NCBI RefSeq assembly: GCF_021272385.1
Contig: NZ_JAJSDZ010000005.1
Location: 744,001-808,000 of the forward strand
Direction of reading: 5' to 3'
DNA from: Vibrio salinus
GTDB taxonomy: Bacteria > Pseudomonadota > Gammaproteobacteria > Enterobacterales > Vibrionaceae
Length of the DNA stretch: 64,000 nt
Part shown: one piece after another, positions 50,075 to 59,543 of the stretch
How the letters are laid out: every line of letters begins with the position of its first letter
How positions within the stretch are numbered: the stretch's first letter is position 1
Translations under genes and position numbers: made by a program
The notes under the pieces: model-generated
Seen by the model: only the letters and a program-made list of their open reading frames with translations
The model's database searches: none
What the model was told of the DNA's origin: nothing

Positions 50075-50973
50075 TGGATAAGTTAATTGAAACCTTTTGT
50101 GATGTCGATGATTTCTGTCAGTTGTTTATCGGACAGTGGCAACAGCAGCTAATTGCCAATGGTCAAATGAAGCGTCGCCGAGCTTGCAAGCTCTCGCCAG
50201 CCGAGATAATGACCATCATCATCCATTTTCATCAATCCAGTTATCGTGATTTTAAAAGCTACTATCTGCTTTATGTATGCCGTTACCTCAATGACTACTT
50301 CCCAGAGCTTTTAAGCTACACACGGTTTCTGGGGATGACCGCCAGTGTAGTCGTACCCATGTGTAGCTATCTGACCTCTAAGCTTGGTAAACCAACGGGT
50401 ATTCAATTTGTGGACTCAACCAAAATTGAGGTTTGCCACATTATGCGTGCAAAGAGAAACAAAGTATTTGAAGGCGTTGCAAACCATGGCAAAGGCACGA
50501 TGGGATGGTCATTTGGGTTTAAATTGCACCTAATTATTAACCACCAAGGAGAGATCGTCTCTCTTAAACTGACCACGGGTAATGAAGACGATAGAAAGCC
50601 AGTGCCAGAGATGGCTGATGCTATTTGGGGAAAGCTATACGGCGACAAAGGCTACATCAGCAAAGCGCTGACCGGAGAGCTGCTGAACAAAGGCGTTGAG
50701 TTGATCACAACCATTCGAAAGAATATGAAAAAGAAATTCATTTCCTTGTGGGATAGAGCCTTGCTAAAGAAACGCTTCATTATCGAAACAGTCAATGACC
50801 AACTCAAAAACATCTCTTACATTGAGCACTCAAGGCATCGTAGCCTACATGGGTTCATTCTGAACCTTCTTGGGGGACTTATTGCGTATTGTCTGAAGGA
50901 TACAAAACCAAGCTTGGATCTAACAGCTCATGAGCTTGAGCTGTTAGAAAGCAGTGATATTGTTCTGGCTTAA
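50074..50973 (+). CDS. IS982-family transposase
   Basis: This 299-residue transposase begins MDKLIETFCDVDDFCQLFIG. The ATG at 50074 (after AAGGAACG) is used rather than the longer frame from 50014. DDE-type acidic residues are visible in GIQFVDSTKIEVC, YGDKGYISK and the C-terminal RFIIETVNDQLKN. It is complete, with no frameshift, so the IS is probably autonomous. Confidence 0.9.
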   Translation: MDKLIETFCDVDDFCQLFIGQWQQQLIANGQMKRRRACKLSPAEIMTIIIHFHQSSYRDFKSYYLLYVCRYLNDYFPELLSYTRFLGMTASVVVPMCSYLTSKLGKPTGIQFVDSTKIEVCHIMRAKRNKVFEGVANHGKGTMGWSFGFKLHLIINHQGEIVSLKLTTGNEDDRKPVPEMADAIWGKLYGDKGYISKALTGELLNKGVELITTIRKNMKKKFISLWDRALLKKRFIIETVNDQLKNISYIEHSRHRSLHGFILNLLGGLIAYCLKDTKPSLDLTAHELELLESSDIVLA

Positions 50974-51004
50974 CCAGATCTCAGGTTAAATAATTTTTAT
51001 CCTT

Positions 51005-51038
51005 GCCCTTATTTTTGAACAAGGGCTTAAATTTTTTA
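51005..51038 (+). terminator. Possible terminator downstream of the IS
   Basis: GCCCTT and AAGGGC pair around a 10-nt loop, followed by a T-rich run (TTAAATTTTTT). Confidence 0.35.
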
Positions 51039-51106
51039 ATAATGAATAAGTTAATCTACGGTTGTATCAACTTAAAAGCACTATTGTCGAGGCATAACGA
51101 TTTATT

Positions 51107-51238
51107 ATGAAAAGGTTAATATTCTTAGCAATCACCGCAGTACTTGTAATCAGTGTATGGAATCATTTCAGTTCCCAAGAATGCACACCCCATGATATTT
51201 TTTGCAAACCAGCTAACGAGGTCATTAGTGGTAAGTAA
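51107..51238 (+). CDS. Small membrane or secreted protein, unknown
   Basis: A 43-codon ORF encodes MKRLIFLAITAVLVISVW, a hydrophobic N-terminal segment, then a short tail with two Cys (QECTPHDIFCKP). It looks like a small inner-membrane or exported peptide, similar in kind to those found near defence operons. GAGG at 51089-51092 is too far away to be a good RBS. It ends 14 bp before the convergent metallopeptidase gene. Confidence 0.45.
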   Translation: MKRLIFLAITAVLVISVWNHFSSQECTPHDIFCKPANEVISGK

Positions 51239-51252
51239 ACCATACTGAAGTA

Positions 51253-51963
51253 CTACACCACCAACTTATGCACATTATCCTTGAGCCATTCCTTACACTC
51301 CCGGTAATCAGGCATCACACGCTCCACTTCTTTCCAGAACTGGATTGAATGGTCATGGTGGATCAAGTGGCACAGTTCATGTACTACGACGTAATCAACG
51401 ATACGATTCGGTGCAAGGACAATTAGCCAGTTAAACTCCAGGTCACCATAGGGTGTGCAACTCCCCCAGCGGCTTTTGAATTCTTTGATACGGACCACGC
51501 CGGTTTCAACACCAACCTGTTTTGCGTAACGGGTGACTTTTTCGCGGATTTTCTTTTCAGCATTGCGCTTATACCAATTCAATAGCGCCCGACGAATGTA
51601 ATGATATTGTGCGTCAGGATCTGGCACGGTAACCGTAATTCTGCCATTAATGAGTTTTGTGGGCGCTAAATCGCCCGTAAGCACTTTTAGCCGGTAATTA
51701 CGTCCAAGGTAAGGGAATGATTCACCTGATACGTATTCTTTCTCTGAAGGCGGCTGAGCTTCCGCATAAATAGCAAGCTTTTCAATAATCCAATCGTGTT
51801 TGGAATCCACCAGCTGGTGGATTTTATCCATCGGCAAGGTTTTGGGTACCACAACAGAAACAATGCCCTCTTCTACTTTAATGGTCGCGGATTTTTTTCG
51901 GCTAGTACGTACTACAACGGCACAAAAGCCACGCCCTTCTACTTTTTCAGAAGCTGAAGTCAT
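51253..51963 (-). CDS. YgjP-like (DUF45) M48-type metallopeptidase
   Basis: This 236-residue protein has the zinc signature HELCHLIHHDHS near the C-terminus (HExxH plus a third ligand region), preceded by FKSRWGSC and WLIVLAP as in the YgjP/DUF45 family. The family is often found beside type I restriction genes, but its target is unknown. The start ATG at 51963 overlaps the hsdR stop (TGATG), so translation is coupled. It is the last gene of the minus-strand defence operon. Confidence 0.85.
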   Translation of the reverse strand: MTSASEKVEGRGFCAVVVRTSRKKSATIKVEEGIVSVVVPKTLPMDKIHQLVDSKHDWIIEKLAIYAEAQPPSEKEYVSGESFPYLGRNYRLKVLTGDLAPTKLINGRITVTVPDPDAQYHYIRRALLNWYKRNAEKKIREKVTRYAKQVGVETGVVRIKEFKSRWGSCTPYGDLEFNWLIVLAPNRIVDYVVVHELCHLIHHDHSIQFWKEVERVMPDYRECKEWLKDNVHKLVV

Positions 51964-54900
51964 CACGATTTATTACCAAACTTAGTTTTTGCCAGCTCCA
52001 GAAAACGATCTTGCAGTATATTGATAAGGTCTATATCACCAAATGATTGCTCCAATACAAAGCGTTTGATTTTTTTCTTCATCCGCTTTATTTCATCAGA
52101 TTTGTTAAAGAAATCGACAATATTGGTTGCTTCATCAAGTATTTTTACCAGAGCTTGAGTAGTGGTTTTAATTTCATCATGCACCGATTCTTCAATCACA
52201 TCGCCATCTTTGGCTTTAGTCACTTCTGCCACCAGAATGTTATAGAACGAAAACTCTGTTTCACTTAATCCAACTTCTTGTGCTGCTTGCTGATGCCCTG
52301 TTTTTATATCACTGGTCATTTCCAGTAATAGCTCTAACTGTAAGGCCCAATTACCTGCGTTTTTTTCAATAATGTCACGCAACCGCAGACTCAGAGAACG
52401 GTAGTATTCCGGGTCTTCATCAAGATTAATGGTGATGTGATGTTTAATCGCACTCTCAATCTCAGAGGCTTTTGATTCATCGGACTTCAAAGACTGCACA
52501 TTCGATTTGAAATTGGCTGCCAATAAATCGATAGGTGGAATTTTCGGATCAACACCCGTGCTGAGGATATGGTCATCCACCAATTGGCGAACTTTCTCGC
52601 CAACACCACTTAAATCCATCCCTTCATCACGATAACGATTTCTTGCAGCATGATGAACCTTGCCCCAAAGCTTCATATCAGCCACATAAGGCATAGCTGA
52701 TTTATCCGGCAAAATGATATTTAACTGTTTAGCAAAACGTTTATATGCAATTTCAAACTGAGCCCTAACTGTGTCATCTTTCAGCGCAAGAACATAATCA
52801 TCCACATCCGTACCAGAAACGTCACGGAAAAATGCCTTAACCCGGGTATGAGCCGCTTTCAGCTTTGGTAACTCATCTTTAAGACTTTGATAGGTCCCTT
52901 CCACATCATCGCTACTGAATAGATCTAATGCTTCAGTGAGATAATGAGTTAATCCGTAATAGTCGACGATAAAACCGCAAGATTTCCCCTTATAAGTCCG
53001 GTTCACCCTGGCAATCGCCTGCATGAGAGTATGATCCTGCAGTTTACGGTCGATATACATCACCTGAGCAATCGGGGCATCAAAACCGGTTAACAGCATG
53101 TCTTTCACAATCAGAAACGCCGTGTTATCGAACTTCTTATTTTGCTCATCAGTACCAGGCGCATCCTGACCAAATGGCTTTTTAAAATTAGCGATCACCT
53201 GTTTCTGGTGAGTTTTATCGGTGTATTTGGCGATTTCCGGTGAATCATTGTGATCGCCGGAGATAATTACCTCAGATTGTGGAGCACCGAGATCGTCCAG
53301 TGTTTCTTTAAAAACCGCGGCAGCGTGTCGGCTTCCCACGACAATCATGGCTTTAAACCCGTCAGGCAGAATATGCTCACGGTAATGTTTGAGCAAATCA
53401 ATACACACCCAACGAATACGGGCAGGCGCTTCACGAACCGCCCGTTCTACACCGTATTTTTTCTTAATCTCAGCCTGTTCTTCTTTGCTATAACTGCCAA
53501 AATACTCATCAAACAGTTTATCCAGCGACTCACCAGCAACTTGGTTTTGTACTTCCCGACCTTCATAAAGTAACCGTACCGTTGCACCATCATCAATGGC
53601 TTCATTGATTTTGTATTTATCAATGTAGCCACCAAACGCATCATTCATTTTCTGCTGAGACTTCAGCAAAGGTGTTCCTGTAAACCCGATTTTTGGAGCA
53701 TTAGGCAAAGCACTATTAATAGTAAGCGCTAACCCGCCGAATTGAGTGCGGTGAGCTTCATCGGCTAAGACAATAATTTTTTCAGATGTATTGAGGTCAA
53801 CAAAGCTCTCATCGCCTTTCTCAAGTGCTTCTTTTTCAGCATCTCTAAACTTCTGGACCGTTGCCGTAACGAGATCTGAACTGTCTTTCTTTAACAGCGC
53901 TTTTAATGATTCAACCGAGGTTGCGTTGTATACCGTTTCCCCCTGCGCCCCAGTAAAAGTGGTAGAAAGCTGCTCATCAAGCTGTGTTCTATCGGTGACA
54001 AACACCAATTTGTACTGTTTTAACTCTGGGTCATGGCGCATTTTTACCGCCAACATCACCATAGTTAACGATTTACCACTGCCTTGGGTATGCCATACTA
54101 CCCCTGATTTTTCTTTTCTATTCTTACCATGCTTAATACGTTCGATAACTTTATTCACAGCTCGGAATTGCTGATATCGAGCCACCTTTTTAATCAAACG
54201 CCCATCGACTGGTTCAAAGAGAATGAAATTACGGACAATATCAAGAAAGTTTTCACGGCTAAACATACCAGCAATTAAGCGCTGTTGTGCTGTCACTTCA
54301 AGAACTTGATAATCTGCCTTATCTTCAGCGACCTCTTGATACTCAAGCTCAACATCCGCAACGGATGAAGGCAATTCGATATCCATCTGTTCAGCCAACG
54401 AAATCACATTACTCAAACGTTGCTGAGTAATATCCTCATCTGTCAAAGGATAAGCGTCCTTCCATTCACCGAAATATTGTGCAGGTGAGCTAATCGTACC
54501 TACCTTTGCTTTATCTCGGCAGGTAGACACCATCAGTTGGTTATACCAAAACAGCTTTTCCGCACCTTCGAAGTGTTCAGGAATACGTTGATTCGCATAG
54601 CGTCTTAATTGGTCAATACCATGTGCTATAGGATCAGAGATATAAGGGGACTTACATTCAATAACGGCGAGTGGTAATCCATTCACAAAGCAGACAATAT
54701 CAGGAATGATTTTTTGATTCAGACCTTCAACTTTAAATTGGTTAGTGCAGATAAAATCATTCTTACTGGGATCTTCAAAGTCAATCAGCTTAACGGTTTG
54801 ACCTTTTCTACCTTTCCCCAAATCCTGTTCGACAGAAATATAACCGACCATCGTGTCATAAAAGCCTTGGTTATATTCCATTAAGCCAGCACAGTGAGGA

Positions 54901-55127
54901 TAGGTAACCTCTCGCATCACTTTGCGCAAGTTCTCTTCATTGATCCATGGATTAATTCGAGTAATGGCAGCTTCTAAACGCTTAACCAATACCACATCGC
55001 TCAAATAATCACGTTCATGGTTTGGATGCTCTGGAGATAGGTTCTTGCCTGGTATATAAGTCCAACCAAGCCGGTGGAGCTGGACAATAGCAGGTTGTTC
55101 TACTTTGTCGAATTCATCATTAGCCAT
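51963..55127 (-). CDS. hsdR: Type I restriction endonuclease subunit HsdR
   Basis: This 1054-residue motor and nuclease subunit begins with a PD-(D/E)XK nuclease (IIPDIVCFVNG, then LAVIECKSP with Glu157 and Lys159). A superfamily 2 translocase follows, with Walker A HTQGSGKSLTM at about 346-356 and DEAH at 456-459. The helicase C-terminal core (AIARVNRTYKGKSCG) and a helical M/S-binding C-terminus complete it. With HsdM and HsdS it cleaves DNA lacking the host methylation. Two unrelated genes separate it from hsdS. Confidence 0.96.
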   Translation of the reverse strand: MANDEFDKVEQPAIVQLHRLGWTYIPGKNLSPEHPNHERDYLSDVVLVKRLEAAITRINPWINEENLRKVMREVTYPHCAGLMEYNQGFYDTMVGYISVEQDLGKGRKGQTVKLIDFEDPSKNDFICTNQFKVEGLNQKIIPDIVCFVNGLPLAVIECKSPYISDPIAHGIDQLRRYANQRIPEHFEGAEKLFWYNQLMVSTCRDKAKVGTISSPAQYFGEWKDAYPLTDEDITQQRLSNVISLAEQMDIELPSSVADVELEYQEVAEDKADYQVLEVTAQQRLIAGMFSRENFLDIVRNFILFEPVDGRLIKKVARYQQFRAVNKVIERIKHGKNRKEKSGVVWHTQGSGKSLTMVMLAVKMRHDPELKQYKLVFVTDRTQLDEQLSTTFTGAQGETVYNATSVESLKALLKKDSSDLVTATVQKFRDAEKEALEKGDESFVDLNTSEKIIVLADEAHRTQFGGLALTINSALPNAPKIGFTGTPLLKSQQKMNDAFGGYIDKYKINEAIDDGATVRLLYEGREVQNQVAGESLDKLFDEYFGSYSKEEQAEIKKKYGVERAVREAPARIRWVCIDLLKHYREHILPDGFKAMIVVGSRHAAAVFKETLDDLGAPQSEVIISGDHNDSPEIAKYTDKTHQKQVIANFKKPFGQDAPGTDEQNKKFDNTAFLIVKDMLLTGFDAPIAQVMYIDRKLQDHTLMQAIARVNRTYKGKSCGFIVDYYGLTHYLTEALDLFSSDDVEGTYQSLKDELPKLKAAHTRVKAFFRDVSGTDVDDYVLALKDDTVRAQFEIAYKRFAKQLNIILPDKSAMPYVADMKLWGKVHHAARNRYRDEGMDLSGVGEKVRQLVDDHILSTGVDPKIPPIDLLAANFKSNVQSLKSDESKASEIESAIKHHITINLDEDPEYYRSLSLRLRDIIEKNAGNWALQLELLLEMTSDIKTGHQQAAQEVGLSETEFSFYNILVAEVTKAKDGDVIEESVHDEIKTTTQALVKILDEATNIVDFFNKSDEIKRMKKKIKRFVLEQSFGDIDLINILQDRFLELAKTKFGNKS

Positions 55128-55139
55128 TAATATGCATTC

Positions 55140-55757
55140 CTATGATTGACTAGAAGATATCGCTTGCTGAGTTATTTTTAGATATTTATCAATTTTTTCT
55201 TTAACGGCCTGAACGCCGTCTTCTGTCAACAGTAAAGAAATAGGGAATTCGAATCCTGTAGTTAAGAATAATTTATCTCTTTTGAAAGAGTCATCATCCT
55301 GATAATCGGGATAATTTACACTATTCCATTGAGAGAAATAGTCTTTATCACTATTTTCAGCAGCCCGATATATACCAACTTTAATAATACTTTCAGCATG
55401 TTCCACATTTAGTGGCAACGCTAAAGCATCAAGTTCACCTTTCCCTTTCTCTTTAACGATACCAGTATCGTTAACCACAAGAAATTCGAGTGTAAAATCA
55501 CCCTTTGTCACTTTGGATGATTCTTTCACCTGTTTAAAGACATAGCGAGTTACTGCGGCAGGAAGTAAATCCCACTGCCATTTTGTAAACGGATTTGCTC
55601 TAGCTGGTTTATCAAACAATTGAGGAGTCCAGAAATCAAAGACTGTATCAGCGAAAGTAGCCAAGTCATCAATGATAGGGTGCAATCGCTGGTAATAAGC
55701 AACTAACAATCGGTGAGCTGTGCGAACTTGCCAAAAGAGTTCGTCTACTTCTTCCAT
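55140..55757 (-). CDS. Unknown protein between hsdS and hsdR
   Basis: This 205-residue protein belongs to no family I recognise. It opens with a helical segment (ELFWQVRTAHRLLVAYYQRLHP) and has a central alpha/beta part with FTLEFLVVNDTG and KGELDALALP. It starts 13 nt inside the PD-(D/E)XK gene upstream and ends 12 bp before hsdR. No membrane segment or signal peptide is seen. The tight coupling suggests the two inserted proteins work as a pair, perhaps as toxin and regulator or as two subunits. Confidence 0.6.
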   Translation of the reverse strand: MEEVDELFWQVRTAHRLLVAYYQRLHPIIDDLATFADTVFDFWTPQLFDKPARANPFTKWQWDLLPAAVTRYVFKQVKESSKVTKGDFTLEFLVVNDTGIVKEKGKGELDALALPLNVEHAESIIKVGIYRAAENSDKDYFSQWNSVNYPDYQDDDSFKRDKLFLTTGFEFPISLLLTEDGVQAVKEKIDKYLKITQQAISSSQS

Positions 55758-56539
55758 GCTGTAATGTCCTTTAGTGAAAGTGGTAACTGTTGGGTGTAAT
55801 TCAATAACTCATCCCAGTTAGTTTTTATGGGATTCTTAAATAACAAGTGTTCTAAAGAGAGTTTAGGTAAAGATGCATTCAGTAATGCATCCCAACCGTA
55901 ACCACTAGTTTTTAAATGATAGAGCTGAGCCGCTTGTAAAATATCATCGATAACCCGACGGTCCTGAACATTAGGCAGTTCGCCTTTTTTCAGTTCAAGT
56001 AGCGTATTGACCACAGGCTGCCACTCTAACGCATAGATACCGCTGAGCTTTTCTTTAAACTCATCTTGCAGTTCAGTGAACCATTGTTCTGACGTTTGCT
56101 TGTTAGGGATTCGACCCAGCGCAACAAAATAGAGTGGCAAATGAGTTTGCTCATCCGATTGAAGAAACGCCTCAATTTCACGCTGCCATTGGTCTTTATA
56201 TTGATCCCCACCAGCTGGTGGTTTCACCTCAATAATCACATTAGCTGTTTTAAATCTCAGCACCACATCGGGCTCAACTCGTTTTTGATTGTGATTGTTC
56301 TCTAGATCGTAGTTAGACCAAAAATCGATGGTTTCAAAGTCGTCAAACGCTGGCTCAGTAACCCCGAGCCAGCTTTGCATCAAGTAAGATTGAACAGGTG
56401 CAGACAAATAGGCAAAGCGCCCAAACACCGCAGCGGTCATCAAGTCTTCTCGCTGTTTAAACACCTCACGCCAACTTTGTGATTCGCCTTCATCGGTGTC
56501 AATGCGTCCAGCCTTTCCATGGAGTATTGCCTGTAACAT
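55745..56539 (-). CDS. PD-(D/E)XK nuclease-like protein within the type I RM operon
   Basis: This 264-residue protein shows REDLMTAAVFGRFAYL (a Glu-containing first helix typical of restriction-type nucleases, around residue 31), Asp91 in VEPDVVLRF, and Glu104/Lys106 in NVIIEVKPP. Together these give the E...D...ExK active-site pattern. It starts 12 bp after hsdS and overlaps the next gene, so it belongs to the hsd operon but is not a normal component. It may be an extra effector nuclease. Family name and target are unknown; the active-site reading is from sequence. Confidence 0.65.
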   Translation of the reverse strand: MLQAILHGKAGRIDTDEGESQSWREVFKQREDLMTAAVFGRFAYLSAPVQSYLMQSWLGVTEPAFDDFETIDFWSNYDLENNHNQKRVEPDVVLRFKTANVIIEVKPPAGGDQYKDQWQREIEAFLQSDEQTHLPLYFVALGRIPNKQTSEQWFTELQDEFKEKLSGIYALEWQPVVNTLLELKKGELPNVQDRRVIDDILQAAQLYHLKTSGYGWDALLNASLPKLSLEHLLFKNPIKTNWDELLNYTQQLPLSLKDITAWKK

Positions 56540-56551
56540 GTTCCTTCCTTG

Positions 56552-57826
56552 TTAATCAACCTGTACGCGAACTTTGCCTGTCAGAAGATCTTGCATAAGA
56601 GCTTTCTTTAACCTGCTTTTACTTTCTAAAGAATCCGACTTAAGTGCTATTTCTTTATCTAATTGTTCAAGAATATCAACAATCTTATTTTGTTCATTTA
56701 GTGATGGCAAAGCTAAAACTATGGACATTACATCTGAACCAGGCAAATTTGCGACAGTCCCCTTCCTTATAAAGGATTCAACTTGCGTTAATGCGCTTCT
56801 AGTCTGCATAAAATAATTTATATATTTTGAATTGAGTTGAGCCTTAGGAGTTAACTTAATAGCATATGCACTAGCAATGTATGGGATAGATTGCTTTTCA
56901 AATACAGCAGTAGCACCACAGTCAGCAGTTGTAATCATCACAAGATCGCCATCCTCTAGAGCATTTTGATCAACTAACTTTTCATCCAATTTTGCTGTGG
57001 GAACTTGTGTATATTTAATGACTCCATTACTAGAGAGATCTGTTCCTCGAATAGTTTTAACATTACCATTAAGAGCATAATCCTTGGCACTAAATCGAGG
57101 ACCATATTTATAGCTTTTAAAAATCTCGCCAAACTGTCTAACCTCCCACCCCTTCGGTATCCGCCCCACTGGGGAATCCTTAAACTCGGTATGCGGTTTA
57201 CCATCCACACCGACACCTTTAGTCAGCAGTTCCTGCATCATGCCGGTTTTTAGGTCTTTGAGCTTATCGGTTTGCGCCTGTGTTTTTTCAATCACTTCAT
57301 CGACAGAGGTGAGAATTTTGGCGATTTTTTGTTGTTCAGGGAGAGGGGGAAGTACCAAAGGTGCGTTCGCTATGGCATCAGCTGTTAATCCAAAACGAGT
57401 AATACCATTCGCTAGTATATAAAAATAATGTTGAATGATAGGTAATCGAAATAAATGAGCTAAATACTCTCCACTAGCTTTATTTTTATATGGTCTCAAT
57501 AAAGTTAGGTGATAACCACACACTACATTATCTAGTTCTTCACTCACATAAGCTGGTATTGCAATATCATCAGGAGTCTCAGAGTCTTTAGTAATAATTA
57601 CATCATCAAGACATAAAGAAAATCGTTCTATTTCTTTATCTTTGGCAGTTGCAATCATGAAAGAAATAGAACTAGTAATTCTATTGTTGTAATAAACATC
57701 CGTGTAATTACACAACTGTACTATTTTATCACCATCATAGCTTTTTTTATCAACATTGCTTGACCGTGACTCGACAACATCTCTCAAGCAGAAGGAGTTC
57801 CACTCACTAGGATATGGTTTATTCAT
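56552..57826 (-). CDS. hsdS: Type I restriction specificity subunit HsdS
   Basis: This 424-residue subunit has two target-recognition domains (residues about 5-150 and 225-375) each followed by a conserved spacer helix ([25 protein letters not shown], then [19 protein letters not shown]). It sets the bipartite DNA site for both methylation and cleavage. It overlaps hsdM by 8 nt. The two domains are complete, so it should be functional; the site recognised cannot be read from sequence. Confidence 0.94.
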   Translation of the reverse strand: MNKPYPSEWNSFCLRDVVESRSSNVDKKSYDGDKIVQLCNYTDVYYNNRITSSISFMIATAKDKEIERFSLCLDDVIITKDSETPDDIAIPAYVSEELDNVVCGYHLTLLRPYKNKASGEYLAHLFRLPIIQHYFYILANGITRFGLTADAIANAPLVLPPLPEQQKIAKILTSVDEVIEKTQAQTDKLKDLKTGMMQELLTKGVGVDGKPHTEFKDSPVGRIPKGWEVRQFGEIFKSYKYGPRFSAKDYALNGNVKTIRGTDLSSNGVIKYTQVPTAKLDEKLVDQNALEDGDLVMITTADCGATAVFEKQSIPYIASAYAIKLTPKAQLNSKYINYFMQTRSALTQVESFIRKGTVANLPGSDVMSIVLALPSLNEQNKIVDILEQLDKEIALKSDSLESKSRLKKALMQDLLTGKVRVQVD

Positions 57827-59543
57827 ACCCCAACTCCTTAAGATACCCCTGCATTACACTTTCAGCAGTCGCAACTTCATCATCCAACGCTTTCAGTGAG
57901 ACCTGATATTTATCCCACCAGCGTTCGAATTGAGCAATAACCGCAGCAGTCGCATCAGTAGCAAAAGCGCGAATCTGTTCTTTTGCTTCAATCTCTTTAC
58001 GGAACTGGTAATAGCCTTCTGCTTGCACGGTAAACACAGTGGACACATCAAAGCCTTGCAGAATCTCTTCCTGAATGTATTCGTCTTCCACTTCGCGTAC
58101 TGGTACACCGCCATGCAAAATAGCACGGACATCAAAAATTTCCGCTGGTGGCGCAGTATCGGCATAACGGCGAATATTAAGGTTGTAGTCGTTTTCTGCG
58201 ATTTCGGAAAACTTAACGACTTTGGCGTAACGCTTAATATCTTGATAATTTTCAAAGGTGGTGACGATTTTTTCGATATCGATATCACGCAGTTTGTTCT
58301 GGTTTTTACCTTCTTCAAATTCCAGCTCACCATTGATAAACAGCACCTTGCCTTTGCGTTCAGTCGGTTTGTTTTTATTGATGATCAGCAAACAAGCCGG
58401 AATACCCGTACCGTAGAACAAACCCGATGGCAAACCAATCACAGCTTCAAACAAATCATCTTCTAAAATGCCCTGACGAATCGCCTTTTCACTCGACCCA
58501 CGGAATAGCACACCGTGAGGCATCACCACGCCAACCATACCTTCGGCATTGGTGCTGGCAATCATATGCTGAACAAAGGCTAAATCACCCGCATCTTTAG
58601 GTGGTGTGCCATAAGGGAAACGTCCATAACCATCGTTATCACTCTCATCCTTACCCCACTTTTTCAGAGAGAATGGTGGGTTGGCAATTACGCGGTCAAA
58701 GGTCATCAACTCGCCAGCTTCAGTATGCTTCGGCTCGCGTAAGGTATCTCCTTTACGGATATCGGCACTCAACACACCATGCAGGAACATGTTCATCTTA
58801 CAGATAGCCCAGGTGTTCAGGTTCATCTCCTGACCAAACAAGGATAAGTTTGCTGGGTTCTCTCCATGATCTTTTAGGTAGTTACGGGTTTGTACCAACA
58901 TACCGCCAGAGCCAGAAGTCGGGTCATAGATACGCATCCCCGCTTGTGGTTTAAGCAATGACACGAGCAGTTGCACCACTTCACTTGGCGTATAGAATTC
59001 ACCGCCTTTTTTACCAGCACTGTCAGCAAACATTTTGATCAGGTATTCGTAAGCAGTACCTAACAAGTCTGGACGTTCGAAATCTTCATTACGCAGGCGG
59101 TACTTGCTGAAATGCGACAACAAATCACGCAGCTTTTTATCTGATAGTTTGTTTTTGATATTGAAGTCGATGGTAACTAATACCCCTTCCAAGCTGGAGT
59201 TGTATTCTTCAATCGCTTCCGTGGCTTTGTTGAGTGTCGCACCGATATCGTGTTTTAAATCTTTCAGCTCAGACCAACGCGCACTTTTCGGCACATAGAA
59301 GGTTTTATCGTACTCATCTTCATCCTGTGCCAAGGCTTGCGCCTGCTCTTGAGTTTTACCTTTGCCAAGATAGTACTGAACCACGCTTTCCTGCGCTTCT
59401 TCAAACGCATCTGACAAGCGCTTCAGGAACATCATGCCAAAGATGTAGTCTTTGTATTCTGAGGCATCCATATTGCCACGTAATATATCAGCCGCTTCCC
59501 ACAGGAAGGACTCAAGCTGTTGGAGTGTGATTTTCTGGGTCAT
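57819..59543 (-). CDS. hsdM: Type I restriction N6-adenine methyltransferase HsdM
   Basis: This 574-residue enzyme has the HsdM N-terminal helical domain (residues 1-150). The SAM motif YDPTSGSGG is at about 206-214, [16 protein letters not shown] follows, and the catalytic NPPF is at 288-291. It methylates adenine in the site chosen by HsdS and protects self DNA. It overlaps hsdS downstream and, unusually, its 5' end overlaps the 3' end of the fusion gene upstream by 32 nt. Confidence 0.96.
   Translation of the reverse strand: MTQKITLQQLESFLWEAADILRGNMDASEYKDYIFGMMFLKRLSDAFEEAQESVVQYYLGKGKTQEQAQALAQDEDEYDKTFYVPKSARWSELKDLKHDIGATLNKATEAIEEYNSSLEGVLVTIDFNIKNKLSDKKLRDLLSHFSKYRLRNEDFERPDLLGTAYEYLIKMFADSAGKKGGEFYTPSEVVQLLVSLLKPQAGMRIYDPTSGSGGMLVQTRNYLKDHGENPANLSLFGQEMNLNTWAICKMNMFLHGVLSADIRKGDTLREPKHTEAGELMTFDRVIANPPFSLKKWGKDESDNDGYGRFPYGTPPKDAGDLAFVQHMIASTNAEGMVGVVMPHGVLFRGSSEKAIRQGILEDDLFEAVIGLPSGLFYGTGIPACLLIINKNKPTERKGKVLFINGELEFEEGKNQNKLRDIDIEKIVTTFENYQDIKRYAKVVKFSEIAENDYNLNIRRYADTAPPAEIFDVRAILHGGVPVREVEDEYIQEEILQGFDVSTVFTVQAEGYYQFRKEIEAKEQIRAFATDATAAVIAQFERWWDKYQVSLKALDDEVATAESVMQGYLKELGYE

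Larger units (their letters stand above)
49971..50986 (+). mobile_element. IS982-family insertion sequence, complete
   Basis: A 1016-bp element has terminal inverted repeats (ACCTCAGCTCTGGATAAG at 49971-49988 against CTTAACCAGATCTCAGGT at 50969-50986, about 15 of 18 pairing) and a perfect 6-bp target duplication TAAATA at 49965-49970 and 50987-50992. It carries one intact transposase. The intact duplication suggests a recent insertion. Confidence 0.85.

Noticed and set aside
57930..58466. 178-codon ORF antisense to hsdM
   Set aside because: Lies wholly within hsdM, whose motifs are intact; low-complexity Phe-rich product typical of antisense frames.
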